Assembly: GCA_009731375.1 (NCBI GenBank) | Contig: BJOX01000339.1 | Coordinates: forward strand, 7,983-67,965 | Length of the DNA: 59,983 nt | Source of the DNA: Paulinella micropora | Lineage: Eukaryota > Cercozoa > Imbricatea > Euglyphida | Direction: 5' to 3' | Part shown: one piece after another, positions 28,601-37,213 of the stretch | Layout of the letters: every line of letters starts with the position of its first letter | How positions within the stretch are numbered: position 1 is the first letter of the stretch | The notes under the pieces: model-generated | What the model saw: only the letters and a program-made list of their open reading frames with translations | What the model was told of the DNA's origin: nothing | The model's database searches: none | Position numbers and translations under genes: made by a program

Positions 28601-30772
28601 CTTGTCCATCTGTTGAAGCACCGCTCCTACCGCGTACGAAGACGCGTCAGTGTCGAGCACGAACTGTTCCTTCCAGTCAGGTAACATAAGAACTCGACCT
28701 CCCTGCCTTGGGTCTTTAGCGATCTCATCCTTGAGCTCCGCTATCACTCTCGTGACTTCCTCCGGCCATGGGTCGTCCCCGACCCCTTGCTTCAGGAATT
28801 TCCTGACCACCGCTACTCTTTCCGCAAACCCCGGAATGAATTCACCATAATACTGAGCCAGCGATATAAAGGAATGTAAGTCCGTCCGAGTCTTTGGCAT
28901 CGGCATAGACGCTACATAGTTCCTCTTTTCATATGCAATCGCACACCGACCCTCTGAGATCTCATATCCCAGGTACTGTATCTTTCTTTGTGCGAAGTCA
29001 CATTTCTGTGCATTCAAGCGCAATCCAAACGCGCTTATACGTCGCAAGACGTCCTGCACGTGTTCCACGTGTTTCTCCATACTCTCTGAATAAATGATAA
29101 TATCATCTATGTAACAGAAAGCATAATCCTCCGTCGACCCAAGACGAACCACCGTCGCCTCATCGTCGTACTCCTTCCCCAGCATCTTAGTCATAGCATG
29201 CTGAAATAGACCCGGAGAGCACTTAAGACCCATCGGTAATACCTTCCACACGTATGTAGTCATTCCGACCATAAACGCTGTGAGATACCGACATGACTCA
29301 TTAAGAGGGATTTGCCAAAACCCGCTCTTAAGATCAAGCGTAGTATACACCTTCGCATGCTTGAGCCGGTTGATCCCCTTCCTGAGATCCGGTACCGGTG
29401 TCTCGATCTGCTTCAGAATCTTATTGATCCTATAGTAATTGATACACATACGTAAGGACCCATCCGGCTTGGGCGCCATACGCACAGGTGAAGACACCTC
29501 CGATAAGCGTGCCTCAATGATGTCCTTCTCCAAAAGCTCCTGAGTGATTTCCCGAGCCATCCGATCCTCGTGATAGCTCATACGTGACGGTCTCCTGTGA
29601 CCCACCACGTCTTCACCCAGCTTCCGTCCAAAGTTAGCCTCGTAACCCCGAACAGAGCCCGCCTCAAAAGGCCCAAATACCTCCATATTATTCTCCAAGA
29701 TACCCTTGAGGGCATCTCGCTCCTTCATAGTACCTTCCCAAATACTATATTTCTCCGCAATAGCCTTTTCCGCGGCTATCCTAGCCTCCTCAATCTCCTT
29801 ATGAGAGGCCTTACGTGATAACTGCGCCACATCCTCCATCGGAATAGGCCGCTCATCCTCACGTACCATCGTCCCATGGTACCTAGTTTCCTCCTTGCCT
29901 CTCCACTGGGCAAGCTGTGCCACATGATCTATGATAATGGCATATTGCATTGCATGCGTGCGGTGATATATACCCGATATCCAAGAGAAGGCTTGCTTTC
30001 TCACATCCGCCATCTCACGTTGCATTAACTTGGCCCCATAAGCCAACGCCTTCTCCTTCGTCCCCAATCGTAAAGCCAAGACCAGCTTATGGCCTCTATG
30101 TGGGATCGGGACCGGGTCATCAATAAGATGATCCTCTATATCCTGCCACCACATTTCCGTCCGAGTTCCCACTGGGATGACTATAGTGAAATCATCCACC
30201 GATAGCCTGTTTTTCAAGACCTCCTTAATGGCCTTGACTCCCTTAGGGAAAAACAAATTATCATCCCAGTGACTCTTCAAGAAGGCTTCTACGATCGGCT
30301 TAGGCTGCTTGACCGGCAGCTTATGTTGGGTAACATTCCAAACCACATGAGACGTCGTGGTCGAATGCACATCTATATAGACATGCTGATCACCGGCATC
30401 CTCCATGCCCGCAATCGTACCCCGCAACAATTCCGCTTTTGCTGCGTAGAGGTGTTCCAACCTCGCGTCTATCGCGGCCACTACCGCCTCATCCTTTGCG
30501 GAATCCCTACAGTCCACGTTCACGACCCTCACGTCGCGTGGGTCCCTGTAGGCCCAGCCAAAGGTTGTGGTCATGACATATTCCGTCTCCTGTATCTTGT
30601 CGTCAGAATTGTCAGCAACCACACTTGCTTCCCCAGAGTCCCCCGACTCTACTCTGCATACATGGAAGAACAAGGCTGTTACAGGCTCCTGAATGTGGGG
30701 TGTGACCGAAGGCTCCGTGCCCTCGGACACCACCTTTGTCCACCCCCAGTCAGCGCATGACTGGTGAGACAC
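25661..30772 (-). CDS. pol: Pol polyprotein: reverse transcriptase, RNase H, integrase
   Basis: 1,703 residues, no interruptions. The RT carries KPDGSLRMCINYYRINK, TLDLKSGFWQIPL, VLPMGLKCSPGLFQ and the catalytic FCYIDDIII near residue 552. RNase H starts at FVLDTDASSYAVGAVL (~700). Integrase has an HHCC finger (HHCPMQSHPGVER...CPHCQMAK, ~1092), then Asp in LHIDHVGPF (~1157), Asp in ISDRGTSF (~1215) and Glu in ANGKIERVHRT (~1254). A GPY/F module (KWHGPFKIV, ~1394) follows. A C-terminal extension of about 250 residues ends in an AT-hook, RGRGRPRK, which could steer integration to AT-rich DNA, consistent with the AT-rich target here. It overlaps gag by 23 bases in another frame, suggesting translational frameshifting. 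Confidence 0.96.
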   Translation of the reverse strand: MSHQSCADWGWTKVVSEGTEPSVTPHIQEPVTALFFHVCRVESGDSGEASVVADNSDDKIQETEYVMTTTFGWAYRDPRDVRVVNVDCRDSAKDEAVVAAIDARLEHLYAAKAELLRGTIAGMEDAGDQHVYIDVHSTTTSHVVWNVTQHKLPVKQPKPIVEAFLKSHWDDNLFFPKGVKAIKEVLKNRLSVDDFTIVIPVGTRTEMWWQDIEDHLIDDPVPIPHRGHKLVLALRLGTKEKALAYGAKLMQREMADVRKQAFSWISGIYHRTHAMQYAIIIDHVAQLAQWRGKEETRYHGTMVREDERPIPMEDVAQLSRKASHKEIEEARIAAEKAIAEKYSIWEGTMKERDALKGILENNMEVFGPFEAGSVRGYEANFGRKLGEDVVGHRRPSRMSYHEDRMAREITQELLEKDIIEARLSEVSSPVRMAPKPDGSLRMCINYYRINKILKQIETPVPDLRKGINRLKHAKVYTTLDLKSGFWQIPLNESCRYLTAFMVGMTTYVWKVLPMGLKCSPGLFQHAMTKMLGKEYDDEATVVRLGSTEDYAFCYIDDIIIYSESMEKHVEHVQDVLRRISAFGLRLNAQKCDFAQRKIQYLGYEISEGRCAIAYEKRNYVASMPMPKTRTDLHSFISLAQYYGEFIPGFAERVAVVRKFLKQGVGDDPWPEEVTRVIAELKDEIAKDPRQGGRVLMLPDWKEQFVLDTDASSYAVGAVLQQMDKSIGQLRPVMFISRQLIPAEKEYCTRQREALAIVWAFQRLREYLWGTPNILVRTDHHNLLWLMSGDHTGRLARWQLELAEYDFTIHYIKGKRNVVPDFCSRYEDKSGQKDKAVDDLQRRNTVKEVRMAQFEFRTPGAVFAIMGHDVDLHDWEEQGAEDTKLPSGLWYHPFTHNNNQRDTRSEEVSALEAVEVAARDKCACCYSPIAREACEDILWAEARTADRKEGEDVMEGRQGAFNAVLLPKGPMCLNLEDEEKVKEEHLFQLPEAHPEKVRFQLETDTAVRLASVETFRTFTKESTEYKELREHLLNPQARPEDIDIRKLKRCLVLKDGLLWYMGKDGVYTNEEDRWLLWVPQELRTSLLIAAHHCPMQSHPGVERMTWSLRRRFWWNNLGERVKEFVKGCPHCQMAKLPYRPKMGLKGEYDITLDIFDILHIDHVGPFPEAGTEKFKYLLTVIDRTSNYVITVPVTDVTAEVTAAALIDQVFGRIGIPRRIISDRGTSFANEVSQRIAKFFGFDWQYVTAFNPMANGKIERVHRTLKAALKTYCKNSQLNWVYVVPMFTFAVNNLASASLGGHARGVSPHQVVYGRALNTPTELLFPPDKWEPCELLGVRLRAIAEARSAIEKCRETLREVQREQEMGKYSHVEYKEGDTVLLYVPTVPKGVSIKFYNKWHGPFKIVRQTGAYNYKIAPTGARGREQIVHVRRLAKFSPYLLEDENEEQALRRIAPAFRQPPALLTRKEREEALRKQQKEEKAEARNAGQQDRSASDVKVDVKDGREIPKSSEMSDRKGTVWKKPWIAGKEVAKIDWQVDKFYLCRPHEDTVMDKDFDYFFLMQVTYVQPRTRVRAALGLAPTMHFWRSKSVIDMTRERIFAPVFRDGKDLEQWDASIEKDDEDFTPWTVQMMPRVVLDMPFELTEERRIPLRIWDEVQSAGISFLLIGAPRCEKEVAAKKRRAKETQSEAVEHRGRGRPRKQVKT

Positions 30773-33623
30773 TCACATCCAAATCGTGCGCTACCGCACA
30801 TTGGCCTTCCCGCCGTAAAGGTTCATACGGTACTACCTCGTACCGCGGAGCCACCTCGGATCCACCGTACTGCACCACGTTCAGATCCGTATAAATCCGA
30901 GCGTGCATTCGTCTGAGGTTCCGCAGCCCCAACAGGAGACCACCAGCAAAGGCTGGGACGACCCAAAACCGATGAGAGAAAGACTTCCCGTCTTTCAAAA
31001 GGAACGTAAGCATGACTGACCCTGAGACCCCGGTCATGCCTCCCACTCCCTTGATCCTCAACCGACACGGCCGAAACCCGTGTCTAAACCATGGTTCCCT
31101 GCTCCATAGTTCAATAAATTCCTTCCCGAGTACATTCAGAGATGCCATTGTATCATTGCCCACAATGCATTCCTGCTGTACATCCTCAATAAAAATTTTA
31201 GTGAATAATAAAGGCAATTCAGCTTTCCCCGGGCCACACCCGTCCGCTGAAAGTGCTTCATAACCACCAAAATATTTACTATCAAGCGCCTCCGACGCTA
31301 ACTCCACATTAAGGTCCGTGCCTTTATTCATCACCGGACATAGAGTGTCCCTGTGACTATCAAGGTCCTCAACCTGCTCATTCTGTCCATCCTGGCCTTC
31401 CAAGGCCACCGCGTCCGTAGCTTCCTGGACTCCCCGCGTTACCACGCGTGTCCTATCATCAAATCGCAGGTCATGAGTAACCATGTCGCCTCCGTGGCCG
31501 ACAGGCAACTCACCCGACTTATTCTCCCTCCCGACCTCCGAGTCAGGCGCTGGGATTGCCTCCTGGGATCCCTGGCCCCGCACTTGCATTAATGCTTTGC
31601 CCTGCACATTCACCAACATGTCCACTAGCGTTATACCAAACGCCATACCCTGGACTTGTTGCTGCGGAGGCATCTGCCCTCCGACGGTCCCCTGACCGCC
31701 TCCCATCGGCATACCAGGAGCAGGCAAGATTGGTGCTGGAGGGATGTAAGACTGTCCCCCATAAGCAACCACCTGCTGCTGTGGCTGCCCTTGGTAGAAC
31801 TGCTGCTGCATCGGCTGCCCGTAGCCTACTGGTAACTGCTGCCCCGGAGCTGGACCCGCATAGTAAGCACCTGCTCCCGCCTGCTGCATATGCGATGAGG
31901 GAAAAGTTCCCGCCCCCCCCCCATACACATTTGCATTAGGAAAAAGGGAACTACCCTGATTGCCGCCCCACTGCGGGCTCCGATTTGAGTTGGGACGTTC
32001 CCGTGAATCTGAACGCCCTCCCCGACGTCGCGGTGGAGATCGATCTCGGCTCCGCTCCGGTGACCTATCTCGATTCCGTGAATCGCGTCGTCCTCGGTCG
32101 TATCCGCCACGAACATGCCCTCCTCGATCGTATCCTCGTCGATCTCGGGCTTCATCCCTCTCGTCGTAATGACGACCGCCCGATACATGAGTGACCTCAC
32201 GATCACTACGACGATCTCTTGACCTTGAACGACTACGTCGGTTGTCAAGGTGCCCTCGATCCGACCGATCGCTCGAACTAGACGACGAGCTCGACGAAGA
32301 ACTAGCAGCCGACCTTGCTGAGGACGCATCCGATGACCCCCGTAAATTCCATGAGGGGTCCACGGATTCATTCCCGTGCCTGCCCGGGATATCTCTTCCC
32401 ATAGACGCCGGTGCGTCGCCGCCATCTGAAGTGAGAGGGTTCCATACCCTGAACTTTTCCCATTCACCCTTCAAATAAGGTGCCTCACCAGGATCCGTCC
32501 ATCCCTTCTGATCGTATGCCTTCCGATCACGATCCTGAAGGTTCTTGAGCTCCTGCGAATACTTATTCGTATTCAACAAGCCATGGAAGGGACCCACTGG
32601 ATAGTCGTAGCGTACCTTCCTCAAGACTTCCTTCTGCACCGAGTCATCCCAGCCTTCAGGATGAAAATTCTGGCAATTGCTCTTGCACATGGCTCCCGAT
32701 TTGAGCCACAAGGCTCCCGCCTTCTTCATGCACAACGGCCTATGCACCCTGGGGTTGTAGTATGACCTCTGGAACCGTTGACGACCTTGCCCCGGCCCCC
32801 CTTGGGGTCTCTGACCATAGAACTGAGGTCCCCTGCGCGAGTACCCCTGGCCCCAATAAACTTCATCCCCGGGCTCGAATGGTCCCGCACCATCCCCTCC
32901 CCTCTGGTTCTGATTACCTTGAATGGGAGTCCCTGACCTCGGACCCGACCACTTCCACTCATCGATGATGGTTTTCTGGACTCGACGCATGACTTTCCCC
33001 AACACGTCTTCATCCACGTTCCATATCTCCGGACTGGCCTCAGGGGTAGACTGTCCAGTACCCTTGAGGAGGTATTCCCATACCTCTGTGTCCGTCTGAA
33101 TCTCTTTCGCCATCTTAATAAAGACTTGATTGTTCAGATCGAACAATGCCACAGCCGTCAATTTGAAGGCTTCTGCAGGTGTGAGCATAATCACCATTTC
33201 CATTATCATCTGGAACATGTAGTGGAGTACAGGCTTCTTATTCACCATCAACTTGACCTCCGCCTGCAGCTGACTGACCTCCTGTGACTTAGAGGCAAAA
33301 ACATGGTAGCCCATCTTCTCTGCGAGCATCAGACCAATACTATCGACACACATGGCGTCGANNNNNNNNNNNNNNNNNNNNNNNNNNNNNNNNNNNNNNN
33401 NNNNNNNNNNNNNNNNNNNNNNNNNNNNNNNNNNNNNNNNNNNNNNNNNNNNNNNNNNNNNNNNNNNNNNNNNNNNNNNNNNNNNNNNNNNNNNNNNNNN
33501 NNNNNNNNNNNNNNNNNNNNNNNNNNNNNNNNNNNNNNNNNNNNNNNNNNNNNNNNNNNNNNNNNNNNNNNNNNNNNNNNNNNNNNNNNNNNNNNNNNNN
33601 NNNNNNNNNNNNNNNCCACACAC
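30750..33623 (-). CDS. gag: Gag with SR-rich region and C-terminal retropepsin-like domain (5' end in gap)
   Basis: Leftward frame; the start is hidden by N at 33361-33615 and no ATG is assigned. The visible part begins with a helical capsid-like region, then a Cys/His cluster (CMKKAGALWLKSGAMCKSNC, then FHPEGW) in place of a classical CCHC knuckle. Next is an Arg/Ser/Asp-rich stretch (32.0-32.3 kb), with RRSRSRSRDRRS and related repeats resembling SR splicing factors, then Gln/Pro/Gly-rich sequence. The C-terminus contains IVGNDTMASLNVLG and FWVVPAFAGGLLLGLRNL, matching a retropepsin fold with DTM where DTG is usual. The protease call is moderately secure. Confidence 0.85.
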   Translation of the reverse strand: MCXXXXXXXXXXXXXXXXXXXXXXXXXXXXXXXXXXXXXXXXXXXXXXXXXXXXXXXXXXXXXXXXXXXXXXXXXXXXXXXXXXXXXXDAMCVDSIGLMLAEKMGYHVFASKSQEVSQLQAEVKLMVNKKPVLHYMFQMIMEMVIMLTPAEAFKLTAVALFDLNNQVFIKMAKEIQTDTEVWEYLLKGTGQSTPEASPEIWNVDEDVLGKVMRRVQKTIIDEWKWSGPRSGTPIQGNQNQRGGDGAGPFEPGDEVYWGQGYSRRGPQFYGQRPQGGPGQGRQRFQRSYYNPRVHRPLCMKKAGALWLKSGAMCKSNCQNFHPEGWDDSVQKEVLRKVRYDYPVGPFHGLLNTNKYSQELKNLQDRDRKAYDQKGWTDPGEAPYLKGEWEKFRVWNPLTSDGGDAPASMGRDIPGRHGNESVDPSWNLRGSSDASSARSAASSSSSSSSSSSDRSDRGHLDNRRSRSRSRDRRSDREVTHVSGGRHYDERDEARDRRGYDRGGHVRGGYDRGRRDSRNRDRSPERSRDRSPPRRRGGRSDSRERPNSNRSPQWGGNQGSSLFPNANVYGGGAGTFPSSHMQQAGAGAYYAGPAPGQQLPVGYGQPMQQQFYQGQPQQQVVAYGGQSYIPPAPILPAPGMPMGGGQGTVGGQMPPQQQVQGMAFGITLVDMLVNVQGKALMQVRGQGSQEAIPAPDSEVGRENKSGELPVGHGGDMVTHDLRFDDRTRVVTRGVQEATDAVALEGQDGQNEQVEDLDSHRDTLCPVMNKGTDLNVELASEALDSKYFGGYEALSADGCGPGKAELPLLFTKIFIEDVQQECIVGNDTMASLNVLGKEFIELWSREPWFRHGFRPCRLRIKGVGGMTGVSGSVMLTFLLKDGKSFSHRFWVVPAFAGGLLLGLRNLRRMHARIYTDLNVVQYGGSEVAPRYEVVPYEPLRREGQCAVAHDLDVSVSPVMR

Positions 33624-33895
33624 AGCTTATGAGTTATGCTGGTGACACCTGTTTCCTCCAACCGAATACAAAACAAATGTGCGTGCTCCTACACCTCACA
33701 CACAATCTGTTTCTATCCCTCTCCCCCTAAGGAGAGCTCAACTGTCTAAAGCAAAACTTGAAAAAGGTCAACACCCTTTTCTGTCGGAAATTCCGAGGTG
33801 TCAAAACCTCAAGAAAAACAAGGCAAGAAAAACGTGAGAACTTGAGCTTTTCGTGAACCTCACGAAAAGCAAAAGCAAAACCCCGTTCAATTTTT
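33616..33895 (-). other. Retrotransposon 5' leader with a perfect hairpin
   Basis: Untranslated leader between the primer-binding site and gag. A perfect 11-bp stem (GCTTTTCGTGA, loop ACC, TCACGAAAAGC) lies at 33846-33870 and could serve RNA dimerisation or packaging. No other gene. Confidence 0.5.
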
Positions 33896-33908
33896 GTTAG
33901 TGGCTCCA
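33896..33908 (-). other. Primer-binding site
   Basis: On the minus strand TGGAGCCACTAAC starts two bases from the LTR. The TGG complements a tRNA CCA end. The tRNA is not identified. Confidence 0.65.
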
Positions 33909-33910
33909 GA

Positions 33911-34040
33911 TGTAACAGGAACAGCTACTCTGACACTTAGTCGTACCTCAACTGTAGAGTGGCAGACTAAGCATAAGAGTCAAGTAACGACAAGCCGGAC
34001 AACACTTGATGCCACTATGTAATGTACGTGCCGGCCGACA
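33911..34040 (-). repeat. 5' LTR of the nested retrotransposon
   Basis: 130 bp, TGTAACAGGAACAGC to GCCGGCCGACA on the plus strand, followed by the TCTT target duplication. Confidence 0.94.
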
Positions 34041-34044
34041 TCTT

Positions 34045-34268
34045 CCAATTCCTTTTCTTTTCTTTTTTGATATCTTTTTTTTCCTTATCATAATTAACTT
34101 TCCATTCATCATACTTTGGTTTTACTTTTCCTCGTGGTATTTCTTTGATTCTTCCATTGCTTGTTCTTGTGTTCTTCGTTTTCCAATAGTAAAACTCTTA
34201 AACATCGTTTTACCTCCTTCTCTCCATTGAACTTTTACTATCTGTCTCTTTTCATTATTCTTTATCAT
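34045..34268 (-). pseudogene. 5' half of the Polinton gene split by the retrotransposon
   Basis: The ATG at 34268 opens MIKNNEKRQIVKVQWREGGK and FKSFTIGKRR, a short beta-sheet module resembling AP2/arm-type DNA-binding domains. A one-base shift near 34120 moves the frame; the shifted frame (PRGKVKPKYDEWKVNYDKEK) continues into the 3' half at 25236. DNA-binding module plus zinc finger suggests a regulator or an accessory recombination protein; inference. Confidence 0.6.
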
Positions 34269-34391
34269 AATACATCCTTTTAAAATAGTAAATCTACGAC
34301 TTGCCTTTTTTTTCAGTGTAGTCGATTGTCATCCTGTATCTAGTGTATGTGTCTTTATATTTTAACGGTATTATTTTAAATATTAATATTT
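34269..34391. other. Polinton right subterminal region
   Basis: AT-rich, no gene seen; it would hold the promoter of the split gene. Confidence 0.5.
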
Positions 34392-34489
34392 GTTGCCATT
34401 TTGTCCCGTGCGGGCCGAACAGTGTGTGTCTCTGGTGGCAGGGGTGTTATGTCGTGAAAAAGTGTGCCGAAGTGCGACCCTATACTACT
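34392..34489. repeat. Right terminal inverted repeat of the Polinton
   Basis: Reverse complement of 3326-3423 with three mismatches in 98 bases; ends CTATACTACT. Confidence 0.94.
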
Positions 34490-34495
34490 GAAGAT
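34490..34495. repeat. Right target-site duplication (GAAGAT)
   Basis: Exact copy of 3320-3325. It contains the first two bases of the host ATG at 34494. Confidence 0.93.
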
Positions 34496-34588
34496 GCCCT
34501 TTATGCCTGCTTTCGCGCTGACAGTCTGGGGAGCCTCCTTCGTACTCCTGTGGCTCTGTGAGTACGAGTGGGACACGCCAGAACCAAG
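34494..34588 (+). CDS. First coding exon of an interrupted host gene (small membrane protein)
   Basis: The ATG at 34494 opens MPFMPAFALTVWGASFVLLW, a hydrophobic N-terminal segment (signal anchor or transmembrane), followed by LCEYEWDTPEPR. The exon ends at CCAAG|GTATGT, a consensus 5' splice site (donor GT at 34589), after 31 codons plus two bases. In the empty site the ATG is preceded by the leader at 3116-3325. The protein is not recognised. Later exons would lie to the right, but none can be placed with confidence in the repeat-rich 34.6-42 kb region. The insertion separates the gene from its promoter by 31 kb. Confidence 0.5.
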
Positions 34589-34647
34589 GTATGTGTGTTA
34601 CAGTACTCACCTAAGCGCCCCCCTTCCTCCTCCCTCCTCCTCCTCCC

Positions 34648-34684
<37 letters not shown>

Positions 34685-35350
34685 NNNNNNNNNNNNNNNN
34701 NNNNNNNNNNNNNNNNNNNNNNNNNNNNNNNNNNNNNNNNNNNNNNNNNNNNNNNNNNNNNNNNNNNNNNNNNNNNNNNNNNNNNNNNNNNNNNNNNNNN
34801 NNNNNNNNNNNNNNNNNNNNNNNNNNNNNNNNNNNNNNNNNNNNNNNNNNNNNNNNNNNNNNNNNNNNNNNNNNNNNNNNNNNNNNNNNNNNNNNNNNNN
34901 NNNNNNNNNNNNNNNNNNNNNNNNNNNNNNNNNNNNNNNNNNNNNNNNNNNNNNNNNNNNNNNNNNNNNNNNNNNNNNNNNNNNNNNNNNNNNNNNNNNN
35001 NNNNNNNNNNNNNNNNNNNNNNNNNNNNNNNNNNNNNNNNNNNNNNNNNNNNNNNNNNNNNNNNNNNNNNNNNNNNNNNNNNNNNNNNNNNNNNNNNNNN
35101 NNNNNNNNNNNNNNNNNNNNNNNNNNNNNNNNNNNNNNNNNNNNNNNNNNNNNNNNNNNNNNNNNNNNNNNNNNNNNNNNNNNNNNNNNNNNNNNNNNNN
35201 NNNNNNNNNNNNNNNNNNNNNNNNNNNNNNNNNNNNNNNNNNNNNNNNNNNNNNNNNNNNNNNNNNNNNNNNNNNNNNNNNNNNNNNNNNNNNNNNNNNN
35301 NNNNNNNNNNNNNNNNNNNNNNNNNNNNNNNNNNNNNNNNNNNNNNNNNN

Positions 35351-35406
<56 letters not shown>

Positions 35407-35421
35407 CTCTCTCTCTCTCTT

Positions 35422-35484
<63 letters not shown>

Positions 35485-35522
35485 TACACACACACATACA
35501 CACTCACTCTCACTCCCTCTCA

Positions 35523-35582
<60 letters not shown>

Positions 35583-35771
35583 GCACACGCAAACACGTAC
35601 ACAAACGAACACACAAACATACGTATACGTGTAGTGATCAGCAGGAGTATTGTCTCAGTTCCCGTCTTGCTTCATCACGCTCCGGTGATTATCTGTATGT
35701 ATGTATGTATGTACATATTTATGTATGTATGTGTGTGTATGCATGTATGTATGTATGTATGTATGTATGTA

Positions 35772-35805
<34 letters not shown>

Positions 35806-36020
35806 CATGTATGTATGTATGTATGTATGTGTGTATGTATGTGTGTATGTATGTGTGTATGTGTGTATGCATGTATGTGTGTATGTATGTATGCATGTAT
35901 GTGTGTGTGTGTATGTAAGTATGTGTGTATGTGTGTATGCTCTCGATGTGGTTCTTCTTCACAGTCCGGTGATTATATGTATGTATGTATGTATCTATCT
36001 ATCTATCTATCTATGTAACA
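34589..36020. repeat. Poly-C, gap, (CT)n, (CA)n and (TATG)n/(TATC)n microsatellites
   Basis: Presumed intron of the host gene. Poly-C runs into a gap at 34685-35350, then (CT)n to 35464, (CA)n, a second (CT)n at 35525-35579 and (TATG)n at 35695-35940 and 35978-36014. Two related unique pieces (CACGCTCCGGTGATTAT at 35678 and CACAGTCCGGTGATTAT at 35961) punctuate it. Open frames here are repeat artefacts. Confidence 0.9.
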
Positions 36021-36080
36021 TATATGAAATACATACATATATACATACATCAATACATACATAACATAACATAACATATA

Positions 36081-36443
36081 GTTAGCGTTTCGTCTCATGT
36101 TTTTTTTCCTTCACAGGTGTATCTGACATACATACATACACATATACATACATACATACATATATACATACATACATACATACATACATAGATACATAAC
36201 ATAACATATAGTTAGCGTTTCGACTCATGTTTTTTTTCCTTCACAGGTGTATCTGACATACATACATACACATATACATACATACATACATACATACATG
36301 CATACATAACATAACATATAGTTAGCGTTTCGACTCATGTTTTTTTTCCTTCACAGGTGTATCTGACATACATACATACACATATACATACATACATATG
36401 CATACATACATACATACATATATGAAATACAGAAATACATACA

Positions 36444-36477
<34 letters not shown>

Positions 36478-36601
36478 CATACATAACATATAGTTAGCGT
36501 TTCGATTCAGGTTTTCCTTCCCAGGTGTATCTGACATGCATACATACATATATACACATACATACATACATACATGCACACATACAAAGATACATACATA
36601 G

Positions 36602-36632
<31 letters not shown>

Positions 36633-37213
36633 CACACATACATATATACATACATACATACATACATACATACAATGTATGCATGTATGTATATGTGTAT
36701 GTATGTATGTCAGATACACCTGTGAAGGAAAAAAACATGAGTCGAAACGCTAACTATATGTTATGTTATGTATGTATGTATGCATGTATGTATGTCAGAT
36801 ACACCTGTGAAGGAAAAAAAACTTGAGTCGAAACGCTAACTAAATGTTATGCTACGTATGTATGTATGTATGTATGTATGTATGTATGTATGTATGCATG
36901 TATGTATGCATGTATGTATATGTGTATGTATGTATGTCAGATACACCTGTGAAGGAAAAAAAACATGAGTCGAAACGCTAACTATATGTTATTTATGTAT
37001 GTATGTATGTATGTATGTATGTATGTATGTATGTATTTCATACATGTATGTATGTATGTATATGTGTATGTATGTATGTCAGATACACCTGTGAAGGAAA
37101 AAAAAAACATGAGTCGAAACGCTAACTATATGTTATGTATGTATGTAAAATTTATGTATGTATGTATGTATGTCAGATACACATGAGAAGGAAAACCTCA
37201 GTCGACACGCTAA
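36081..37213. repeat. Inverted satellite array of a ~50-bp unit in CATA/TATG repeats
   Basis: The unit GTTAGCGTTTCGACTCATG, T-run, CCTTCACAGGTGTATCTGAC occurs in plus orientation at 36081, 36211, 36321 and 36493. It occurs in minus orientation at 36709, 36794, 36937, 37079 and, diverged, at 37171. Copies are separated by (CATA)n on the left and (TATG)n on the right; the turn is near 36674. The whole block can fold on itself. Confidence 0.85.

Larger units (their letters stand above)
25237..34040 (-). mobile_element. Ty3/gypsy-type LTR retrotransposon nested in the Polinton
   Basis: 8,804 bp, read leftward. Boundaries: 130-bp LTRs starting TG and ending CA, flanked by TCTT duplications (25233-25236 and 34041-34044). 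Order is gag (with protease at its end), then reverse transcriptase, RNase H and integrase, the Ty3/gypsy order. The primer-binding site, polypurine tract and long open gag and pol frames are present, so it could have been active recently. LTRs differ at six of 130 positions. A gap at 33361-33615 hides the gag start. It is GC-richer than the Polinton around it. Confidence 0.95.
3326..34489. mobile_element. Polinton/Maverick-type virus-like element carrying a nested LTR retrotransposon
   Basis: Boundaries come from 98-bp terminal inverted repeats beginning AGTAGTATAGGG and an exact GAAGAT duplication. Without the nested retrotransposon it is about 22.4 kb, within the usual Polinton range. Gene content is diagnostic: protein-primed polymerase B, RVE-type integrase, FtsK/HerA-like packaging ATPase, Ulp1/adenovirus-type protease, double jelly-roll major capsid and penton-like minor capsid. 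It also carries genes typical of polinton-like viruses: S74 fibre, lipase and GIY-YIG. Most genes run rightward from 6.5 to 20.9 kb; polymerase and integrase run leftward. The copy appears inactive because nearly every key gene has a stop, a frameshift or a lost catalytic residue. Its A+T richness contrasts with the GC-richer retrotransposon inside it. Confidence 0.96.

Noticed and set aside
25668-32968. Plus-strand frames across the retrotransposon
   Set aside because: Antisense to continuous gag and pol coding sequence.
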